From the NCBI GenBank assembly GCA_902766975.1, contig CACXFH010000074.1:1-41533 (forward strand): a stretch of DNA of 41,533 nucleotides, given 5' to 3'. The notes under the pieces are model-generated. The model ran no database searches. It was not told the DNA's origin and saw nothing but the letters and a program-made list of their open reading frames with translations. The DNA is from an uncultured bacterium. Its GTDB lineage: Bacteria; Cyanobacteriota; Vampirovibrionia; Gastranaerophilales; Gastranaerophilaceae. This document shows, piece after piece, positions 35,445-41,533 of this stretch (position 1 is its first letter; every line of letters begins with the position of its first letter). The position numbers were made by a program, and so were the translations under genes.

Positions 35445-37244
35445 TTATTCCTCTTTTTTGGCAAATGATTGATTTGCTCTTGATTTGATTTCTTCATTTA
35501 TTTTGGAGATAAACTCATCAACGCTGAATGTACCGATTTGTCCTATTCCTCTGGCACGAACCGCAACAGTACCTTCTTGAGCTTCTCTGTCCCCGACTAC
35601 ACAAACATAAGGAATTTTCTTATCCTGCAAGGATTCTCTGATTTTGTAGTTCATTGATTCCGAACGGTCATCTAATGAAGCTCTTATGCCCGCTTCACGC
35701 ATTTTCTTATAAACGCTTTCAGCATAATCAGTATGCTTGTCGTTTGAAATCGGAACAACATTAACCTGAGTCGGAGCAAGCCAAGTTGGGAATGCACCCG
35801 CATAGTGTTCTATTAATATTCCGTGGAATCTTTCCATTGACCCAAAAATTACTCTGTGAAGCATCAGCGGAGTTTTTAACTGACCATCTCTATCCTGATA
35901 TTTGATATCAAATCTTGCAGGCAAATTAAAGTCTAACTGAATAGTAGCACACTGCCAAGTTCTTCCGATAGCATCTTTAACTTTGAAGTCAATTTTCGGA
36001 CCATAAAACGCACCATCACCTTCGTTAATGTCGTATTTCATTCCGCGTCTTTCCATAGCTTCTTTCAGCCCTGCCTCAGCTTTATTCCAGTTTTCAATTT
36101 CACCGACAAAACTTTCCGGTCGAGTTGACAATTCGACTTCAAATTCCATATTGAATATTGCCATTGTATCCGCAACAAAATCAATAATTCCGTTGATTTC
36201 ATCAACTAATTGTTCCGGAGTACAGAAGATATGAGCATCATCTTGCGTAAAGCCCTGAACACGGGTTAAACCTGACAAAGCGCCTGATTTTTCTTTACGA
36301 TAAACCGTACCAAGTTCAGCCATTCTTAAAGGCAAGGAACGGTATGAATATCTGTTTGCCTGATAAATCAATATGTGGAACGGACAATTCATCGGTTTTA
36401 CAACATATTGATCGTCACTATCTTCATCCTTTTGCACAAAGAACATATTTTCTTTGTAATGATCCATGTGACCCGAGATTTCCCAAAGAGTAGATTTTGC
36501 AATTTGAGGAGTATTAACAATTACGTAACCTCTTTTGCGGTGTTCTTCTCTCCAGTAGTTTTCAATTTGTTCACGAACACAAGCCAAATTCGGGTGCCAC
36601 AACACAAGACCTCCGCCCATTTCTTCACGGGTTGAGAAAAGGTCTAACTGCTTGCCGAGTTTTCTGTGGTCACGTTTTTCTGCTTCTTCCAAAAATGTCA
36701 AATATGCCTGCAAATCTTCTTTATTCCAGTATGCGGTTGCATAAATTCTTTGCAACATTTTATTTTTTTCATTACCGCGCCAGTATGCACCTGCAACTTT
36801 CAATAATTTGAAAGCATTTGCTTTAATGTATGAAGTATTTGGCAAGTGAGGACCTGCACAAAGGTCATTAAACAATGCATTACCGTCTTTGTCTTTTGTA
36901 ATATATAAAGTCGGATTATCGTTTCTGTGTTCTTCTAATAACTCAGCTTTATAGATTTCACCCTGAGCTTTAAATTCATCAATTTGCGCCTGCACGTCGG
37001 GGATTTCATATCTTTCAAAAATAAGATTTTGTTTGACAATTTCTTTCATTTTTTCTTCGATTTTATCTAAATCCTCGGCAGTAAAAGCGTGCCCGTCAGT
37101 CAAATCAAAGTCGTAATAAAATCCGTCAGCAGTTGACGGTCCGATTGCTAATTTAGCAGACGGGAATAAACTTTGAACAGCCTGAGCCATAATGTGAGAA
37201 GTCGAGTGTCTTAAAATCGACAGCGTTTCGTTGTTCTTTTCCAT
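35445..37244 (-). CDS. thrS: Threonyl-tRNA synthetase lacking a TGS domain
   Basis: A 599-residue class II synthetase. Seen: the SAD/editing domain with HSTSHIMAQAV and CAGPH, motif 2 (VYRKEKSGAL), the zinc Cys in MNCPFH, motif 3 (MERFHGILIEHY) and the C-terminal anticodon-binding domain starting APTQVNVV. The protein begins directly with the editing domain: the roughly 60-residue TGS domain of most bacterial ThrRS is missing. The ATG at 37244 has AAGGA at good spacing, so the frame to 37313 is not used, and no TGS domain is encoded there. Cyanobacterial ThrRS are reported to have this shorter form. Confidence 0.95.
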   Translation of the reverse strand: MEKNNETLSILRHSTSHIMAQAVQSLFPSAKLAIGPSTADGFYYDFDLTDGHAFTAEDLDKIEEKMKEIVKQNLIFERYEIPDVQAQIDEFKAQGEIYKAELLEEHRNDNPTLYITKDKDGNALFNDLCAGPHLPNTSYIKANAFKLLKVAGAYWRGNEKNKMLQRIYATAYWNKEDLQAYLTFLEEAEKRDHRKLGKQLDLFSTREEMGGGLVLWHPNLACVREQIENYWREEHRKRGYVIVNTPQIAKSTLWEISGHMDHYKENMFFVQKDEDSDDQYVVKPMNCPFHILIYQANRYSYRSLPLRMAELGTVYRKEKSGALSGLTRVQGFTQDDAHIFCTPEQLVDEINGIIDFVADTMAIFNMEFEVELSTRPESFVGEIENWNKAEAGLKEAMERRGMKYDINEGDGAFYGPKIDFKVKDAIGRTWQCATIQLDFNLPARFDIKYQDRDGQLKTPLMLHRVIFGSMERFHGILIEHYAGAFPTWLAPTQVNVVPISNDKHTDYAESVYKKMREAGIRASLDDRSESMNYKIRESLQDKKIPYVCVVGDREAQEGTVAVRARGIGQIGTFSVDEFISKINEEIKSRANQSFAKKEE

Positions 37245-37290
37245 ATTCAATTTTCCTTTTCTATCCTTTCGGGGAAAATATAACTGAACT

Positions 37291-37391
37291 GTAACAAACA
37301 CGTTACTAATCAATTTTGCATCCTAACATCGGATAACTTCTATTTGCCCCGGGGGTGGATCCCCCAAACAAGTACTGCTATATTATATAGC
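37291..37391 (-). promoter_or_regulatory. Structured thrS leader with GC-rich hairpins
   Basis: Minus strand upstream of thrS: a palindromic box GCTATAT-T-ATATAGC at 37377-37391 containing a TATAAT, then GGGGG-ATCCA-CCCCC (37351-37365), ATCC...GGAT (37320-37334) and GTAAC...GTTAC (37291-37306). It could be a 120-base leader. The high-GC palindrome is unusual in this AT-rich setting. The gene at 37437 on the other strand is also close, so the promoter direction is uncertain. Confidence 0.35.
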
Positions 37392-37436
37392 AAAAAAATT
37401 TTTTTTGTGTTTTGTAAATAAAAAAGGAGTATAAAC

Positions 37437-37832
37437 ATGCAAACGAATTTGAGTATCAATAAGACACAACCCGCATTTGGAATAAGCGTATCGGATAATT
37501 TTGTAAAGGCTGCGCGTAATTATTTTAACGGAGTAGAATATCGTCCTTGGAGAGCAGAAATTTTTGATAAAAAGGTTGCTCAAATGTTCAATGAATTCGG
37601 TTATGACGAATTTAAAATAAGCTATAAAAAAGAAATTATCGACGGTAAAAAAGTTCATTCTTTATATGCGGGAAACGGGGAATACAAAGTTCCGCTGACT
37701 CATAAAGATAAATTCAGAAAAGTCATTGAAAAATTCCAAAGAATGAATAAAGGGGAATTATATATTAAAATTAAACAATTCAGGCATGAACATCCGGAAT
37801 TACTTCCGATTAAAGCTGATGTAAAAGCATAA
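37437..37832 (+). CDS. Hypothetical protein (131 aa) with PAFG motif
   Basis: A 131-residue basic protein starting with SINKTQPAFGIS, the same N-terminal FG-motif style seen in other unknown genes of the window. The body is mixed alpha/beta and Lys-rich, no signal peptide or membrane segment. Family not recognised. AAAAAGGAG is at good spacing before the ATG. A clear terminator follows. Probably a lineage-specific protein. Confidence 0.75.
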   Translation: MQTNLSINKTQPAFGISVSDNFVKAARNYFNGVEYRPWRAEIFDKKVAQMFNEFGYDEFKISYKKEIIDGKKVHSLYAGNGEYKVPLTHKDKFRKVIEKFQRMNKGELYIKIKQFRHEHPELLPIKADVKA

Positions 37833-37838
37833 TTCTAT

Positions 37839-37868
37839 AAAAAACTCTCCGTTTGGAGAATTTTTTTT
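37839..37868. terminator. Bidirectional intrinsic terminator
   Basis: TCTCC-GTTT-GGAGA flanked by an A-run and a run of eight T. It sits between the convergent stops of the PAFG-motif gene and hydG. Confidence 0.85.
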
Positions 37869-39291
37869 AAAATCTGAAATCACGTTGTCCTTGTTCGATT
37901 TTTTTGAGATATTCTTCTGTTTTATCTTTTACAATCTGAGTTGTTTCAAGTTCTGATAATTCTTTTTCAATAAGTTCATATCCGATTCTTTTAGTTTCGT
38001 CTGATGCATAGTCTTCAAGATATTCTTTTAATGTTATCAAGGCATTCGGATGGCAGAAATTGTGAATTTGTTTATCTTTGCAAATTTCCATAAATTTATC
38101 CCCGACTCTGCCTGCTCTGTAACAAGCGGTACAAAAACTCGGAACATAACCGATTTGCATAAGCCATTTTATCACTTCATCAAGTGTTCTGCGATCCTCG
38201 ACATCAAATTGAGCTGTATCTTCTTCGGATACATCCTGCGGGTGTGCATACCCGCCGACACTTGTTTTTGAGCCGCCTGATATTTGAGAGATTCCCAAAT
38301 CCAAAACACGTTTTCTTGTTTTTGCGCTTTCTCTTGTAGAAATAATCATTCCGGTATAAGGTACGGCTATTCTGATACAAGCAACAATTTTTGCAAAGGT
38401 ATCATCATCAATTCCGTTTTCAAAAGCGCTCGGATCTATATCATCGGCTTTTCTTATTCTCGGAACCGAAATCGTATGCGGTCCGACACCGAATCTTGCC
38501 TCTAAATGCTCAGCATGCATTAAAAGTGCCGCAAATTCATATTTGTACGTTGAAAGTCCGAATAAAACTCCCATACCGACATCATCAATTCCGCCTTCCA
38601 TTGCTCTGTCCATTGCTTCTGTATGATAATCATAATTATGTTTCGGACCTGTCGGATGAAGTTTTTCATAGCGAACCTTGTCATAAGTTTCCTGAAACAG
38701 AATATATGTTCCGATACCAGCTTCTTTTAATTTCCTGTAATTTTCAACCGTTGTTGCGGCAATATTCACATTTACTCTGCGAATTGCTCCGTTTTTATGA
38801 TTAATTGAGTATATTGTTTTAATTGAATCTAAAACATATTCAATCGGATTATTAATCGGGTCTTCACCTGTTTCAAGCGCAAGTCTTTTATGCCCCATAT
38901 CCTGCAGTGCTATAACTTCTTCTTTTATTTCTTCTTGGGTCATTTTCTTACGGGGAATATGTTTGTTTTTTGCGTGATACGGGCAATAAACACAACCGTT
39001 TACGCAATAATTTGACAGATACAAAGGAGCAAAAAGGACAATTCTGTTCCCGTAATAATCCTGCTTTATTTTTTTTGCAAGAGTGTATATTTCTTCGTTT
39101 TTTTCTTCAATTTCACAAGCAAGAAGAACGGAGGCTTCTCTGTGAGTCAAGCCGTTGCTGAGTTTTGCTTTTTTAAGTATTTTATCTATTAACCCAATAT
39201 TATTTTTATTTTCTTGCGCATATTTTAAAGTTTCCAAAACTTCATCATTATTTATAAATTCGGTTGCGTGGGGTGATTTTACGTTATACAT
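37867..39291 (-). CDS. hydG: [FeFe]-hydrogenase maturation radical SAM protein HydG
   Basis: A 474-residue radical SAM tyrosine lyase that makes CO and CN ligands of the hydrogenase H-cluster. The SAM cluster is C96-x3-C100-x2-C103 (CVNGCVYC). Further blocks: LALETGEDP, LFQETYDKVRYEKLHP and GVGPHTISVPRI. The HydG-specific C-terminal auxiliary cluster region is intact: SFCTACYRAGRVGDKFM. ThiH lacks this tail. No HydF and no hydrogenase subunit are in the window, and the HydE-like gene is 20 kb away. A ROK kinase gene is 21 bases upstream in the same direction, so the two are likely cotranscribed. AGAAGGA precedes the ATG. Confidence 0.94.
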   Translation of the reverse strand: MYNVKSPHATEFINNDEVLETLKYAQENKNNIGLIDKILKKAKLSNGLTHREASVLLACEIEEKNEEIYTLAKKIKQDYYGNRIVLFAPLYLSNYCVNGCVYCPYHAKNKHIPRKKMTQEEIKEEVIALQDMGHKRLALETGEDPINNPIEYVLDSIKTIYSINHKNGAIRRVNVNIAATTVENYRKLKEAGIGTYILFQETYDKVRYEKLHPTGPKHNYDYHTEAMDRAMEGGIDDVGMGVLFGLSTYKYEFAALLMHAEHLEARFGVGPHTISVPRIRKADDIDPSAFENGIDDDTFAKIVACIRIAVPYTGMIISTRESAKTRKRVLDLGISQISGGSKTSVGGYAHPQDVSEEDTAQFDVEDRRTLDEVIKWLMQIGYVPSFCTACYRAGRVGDKFMEICKDKQIHNFCHPNALITLKEYLEDYASDETKRIGYELIEKELSELETTQIVKDKTEEYLKKIEQGQRDFRF

Positions 39292-39312
39292 TATATCCTT
39301 CTCTCTATTATT

Positions 39313-40263
39313 TTATTCATCAATAAGCATACTTGCGCCGATAACGCCTGCACTGTTACCTAATTGTGCAGGAACTATTTCAACAGCTGAACCTGCAACA
39401 ACCATTGCTCTTTGTTTAACGGTACGGCGAATAGGGTCTAATAACAGGTCGCCACATTCAGCAACACCGCCGCCTACAATAACTTTTTCCGGATTTAGTA
39501 AATTTATTACACTTGTTAACCCGAGTCCGATATATTCGCCCATTATCTCGAAAATTCTTTTTGCAACAGGGTCACCTGCTTCTGCGGCTTTTGCAACTAT
39601 ATACGGTGTAATTTCACCATCGCTTGCAAGTTCGGCAAATTTAGCGGATTTGCCGCCTTTTAAGTACTCTTGCGCCATTGCAACTATTGAAGGACCTGAT
39701 GCATAAGCCTCCAAACATCCGGTATCACCGCAACCGCAAATTGCTCCGTCTTTTGCAACAAGTTTTATATGTCCGATTTCACCGGCTGCATTGGACGCCC
39801 CGCGAACAAGTTTACCGTTTATAACAAGTCCGGAACCGATACCTGTTCCGACAGTAATACATACAAAATTCTCACAACCTTTGCCTGCACCAAATTTTAA
39901 TTCTCCCAACGCTGCACATCTGACATCATTATCAATTTTTGTAGGAATATGAAATTCATCTTCAATCATTTGAGCTATAGGAACGTTTACCCACCCCGGA
40001 ATATTCGGAGCAAGTTTTACTATTCCGTTTTTGCAATCTATTTGCCCCGGAAAATCAAATCCTATCGCCTCAATTGATTTTTCGTCTGTTTTAGTTTCCC
40101 TCATTAAATCACGAATTGATTGAATTATATTATTAACGGTATATTCAAAACCCATTTTTGCATAAGTTGGCACACTGTTTGAATAAATAATTTTGCCTTT
40201 TTCATCCACAAGAGCAATTTTTACATTTGTACCGCCAACGTCTATTCCTATTCTTTTTCCCAT
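39313..40263 (-). CDS. ROK-family sugar kinase (glucokinase-like)
   Basis: A 316-residue ROK protein, probably a glucokinase phosphorylating glucose with ATP. Seen: the phosphate loop DVGGTNVK at 8-15, the catalytic Asp in TKIDNDVRCAALGE, CITVGTGIGSG, and the zinc-binding signature GHIKLV followed by CGCGDTGCLEAYASG. There is no N-terminal helix-turn-helix, so it is a kinase rather than a ROK repressor. The ATG at 40263 has AAGGGG upstream; the frame to 40308 is not used. It is the likely first gene before hydG. Confidence 0.9.
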   Translation of the reverse strand: MGKRIGIDVGGTNVKIALVDEKGKIIYSNSVPTYAKMGFEYTVNNIIQSIRDLMRETKTDEKSIEAIGFDFPGQIDCKNGIVKLAPNIPGWVNVPIAQMIEDEFHIPTKIDNDVRCAALGELKFGAGKGCENFVCITVGTGIGSGLVINGKLVRGASNAAGEIGHIKLVAKDGAICGCGDTGCLEAYASGPSIVAMAQEYLKGGKSAKFAELASDGEITPYIVAKAAEAGDPVAKRIFEIMGEYIGLGLTSVINLLNPEKVIVGGGVAECGDLLLDPIRRTVKQRAMVVAGSAVEIVPAQLGNSAGVIGASMLIDE

Positions 40264-40418
40264 TTTTATCCCCTTCTTATAATTGTAAATGCATATACAT
40301 GATAACACAAAATAAATTTAGGATGACACCATATTGTCATTTCGAATTCGTTTCGTAATTTCTCAATTATTTTCAATTTATAAAATGTAAACATTTGTAA
40401 CATAATAATATAAAAAAT

Positions 40419-40446
40419 TAAAGATTCCCCCCTGAAATGCCGACAA
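40419..40446 (+). promoter_or_regulatory. Sigma-28-like promoter
   Basis: TAAAGATT (40419-40426), a 12-base spacer, GCCGACAA (40439-40446), compared with the flagellar sigma consensus TAAAGTTT-N11-GCCGATAA. Both boxes match in 7 of 8 positions; the spacer is one base longer. A start near 40453 would give a leader of about 40 bases ending in AAAGGA before the ATG. Confidence 0.45.
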
Positions 40447-40492
40447 ACAACATGATAGAACATGTCTAACGCCAAAATTAGAAAGGAAAAAA

Positions 40493-41533
40493 ATGGGATT
40501 AGCGGCATCACAAGCAAGATTGTTAACAATCACAGCCAGAAAAGCTGACTGCGAATTTCAATCTATGAAATTATCTCATGAGAAAATTGCTCTATCTCGT
40601 GATATGGAGAAAATTTCTGATGAGTACCAAAACGCTATGAACAAAACAAAACTTATCTATGATTATTACGGCAGCGAAACGAGTGAAATGGCATTAAGCT
40701 ATAACTTGCTTATGACTCCGTCACTTTATAATGACTATTATCCGAAACTTTTAACAGATAATGCAAACAGAGTTGTATTATCCGATAAATATGCATTTGC
40801 TGCAAGAGCTGCAGGTATCCCGATTGAAGGATATAACGGAACTCCGTCTTCTGAAGTTCGAAACAAATTTGTTGAAGCTCTTTACGATATTGGTGTAATT
40901 TCAGCTTCAACTGCGGCAAATATAGAAAACGTACCTTATAATAATGCTATAGGTTTAGGTCAAACATTGACGGCAACCGCAGCAACTCAGGATGTAACCT
41001 ATGATGATTTATTGAACTTAATAAAACTGAATTGCGAAGATACATCTGATTACGGAGTACAACTTAGCGGAAGCAGATTCCCGAATGCAAAACAAGGAAT
41101 TTTTTGGAATGTCAAAATCAGCGATGATGATTTTGAAGATGCTAAAAAAGGATACCCTTGTGCGTGTTTAGTTGGGGGAAATAATGCGATATTAGATGTT
41201 GCAGAAAATGTTTACCCGGGGCATGATGAAAACAGAATACAGTATTTGTATAGTACGGATGGAAATGTTACATTATATGATTTGCTTTCATCAGATAAAG
41301 AATATGTATATTCCGAACGTTCATTCGCCGGAGCGTCAAACCCATTTACGCAAATTGCATATATGCAGCAATTACTCGTCGGAAATGAAAATTCTAATTC
41401 TTTCCTAAACTGGATGGTTGATCAATTCAGCACAATTTTGGGCGGCATTTCCGAAAATGATTTGGCATTAGAATATGCATACAATCAAGTGTATGATTTG
41501 TTATATCCTGATGAAGGATTGCAAGATTTTGCA
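40493..41533 (+). CDS. Large protein of unknown function, 3' end outside window
   Basis: A frame open from the ATG at 40493 to the right edge, at least 347 residues. It starts MGLAASQARLLTITARK and continues as an amphipathic, probably coiled-coil N-terminus (to about residue 65, including LSHEKIALSRD). The rest is acidic and Asn/Tyr-rich, with no catalytic motif I recognise. There is no Sec signal peptide. AGAAAGGA is a good ribosome site. The absence of a signal together with an alpha-helical amphipathic N-terminus is reminiscent of flagellar/type III export substrates, but this is only a resemblance. A sigma-28-like promoter lies upstream. Confidence 0.8.
   Translation, partial: MGLAASQARLLTITARKADCEFQSMKLSHEKIALSRDMEKISDEYQNAMNKTKLIYDYYGSETSEMALSYNLLMTPSLYNDYYPKLLTDNANRVVLSDKYAFAARAAGIPIEGYNGTPSSEVRNKFVEALYDIGVISASTAANIENVPYNNAIGLGQTLTATAATQDVTYDDLLNLIKLNCEDTSDYGVQLSGSRFPNAKQGIFWNVKISDDDFEDAKKGYPCACLVGGNNAILDVAENVYPGHDENRIQYLYSTDGNVTLYDLLSSDKEYVYSERSFAGASNPFTQIAYMQQLLVGNENSNSFLNWMVDQFSTILGGISENDLALEYAYNQVYDLLYPDEGLQDFA

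Noticed and set aside
37347-37365. Vector or linker contamination (CCCGGG and GGATCC sites together)
   Set aside because: The surrounding sequence continues naturally on both sides and the order does not match a standard polylinker. An assembly artefact cannot be fully excluded.
37345-37370. T-box-like GGGTGG...CC motif on the plus strand
   Set aside because: It lies antisense to thrS, no T-box specifier loop or AGGGTGGNACCGCG core is complete, and the downstream plus-strand gene is not an aminoacyl-tRNA or amino acid gene.
38391-38804. Plus-strand 137-residue frame inside hydG
   Set aside because: Opposite-strand shadow of hydG with atypical composition.
40264-40410. GTCATTTCG-type repeat near 40335 as a full repeat copy
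   Set aside because: Only a partial and diverged resemblance to dispersed GTCATT elements; not enough to call.

Overview
The window is an AT-rich bacterial chromosome segment with a diderm gene set: lipid A genes lpxD and lpxC, fabZ, and an MsbA-type exporter. It also has a cyanobacterial-style threonyl-tRNA synthetase without a TGS domain and the [FeFe]-hydrogenase maturase HydG. Several short proteins of unknown function carry an Asn-rich N-terminus with a small FG or FTG motif. Together these suggest an anaerobic, gut-associated non-photosynthetic relative of Cyanobacteria (Melainabacteria/Vampirovibrionia, probably Gastranaerophilales). The assignment is inferred from gene content, not from a marker tree.

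Layout. 1-6.3 kb: a homocitrate/isopropylmalate synthase-like gene cut by the window edge, a TPR protein, a zinc alcohol dehydrogenase, and a two-gene unit (unknown protein plus PLP aminotransferase). 6.4-9.2 kb: a leftward lpxD-lpxC-[four-helix S23-type ORF]-fabZ operon. The S23 ORF is bracketed by imperfect inverted repeats, and one arm supplies the last codons and stop of lpxC. 9.4-16.7 kb: a small unknown gene, a CstA-family transporter, and a leftward cluster msbA-like, bioG-like, AlgJ/AlgX-like, MBOAT, which looks like an envelope O-acylation and export unit. 16.8-19.3 kb: a HydE-like radical SAM gene divergent from a PaaK-like CoA ligase, then tRNA-Gly(UCC). 19.4-25.5 kb: an SLT-fold lytic enzyme, a secreted unknown protein, trmFO and a 739-residue membrane protein with an internal duplication.

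25.6-31.8 kb: a DUF1858 protein, a divergent 53-residue ORF, a SNF2 helicase, a decayed nucleotidyltransferase fragment, gpmI and a secreted HExxH protein. 31.8-32.6 kb: an intergenic stretch of about 840 bases made of interspersed repeats and palindromes. 32.6-41.5 kb: a small lineage-type protein with a pentanucleotide repeat upstream, a TPR protein and FtsB/DivIC-like protein, thrS, an FG-motif protein, a ROK kinase-hydG pair, and a large unknown ORF that runs off the right edge.

Most genes are housekeeping or envelope functions. The observations most worth follow-up are the S23-type element inside the lpx operon, the acylation cluster containing a BioG-like esterase, the HydE-like/PaaK-like divergent pair, the FG-motif protein family, and two sites resembling flagellar-type sigma-28 promoters. 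Several gene starts were moved inward from the longest open frame because a Shine-Dalgarno sequence or the family alignment supports a later start.
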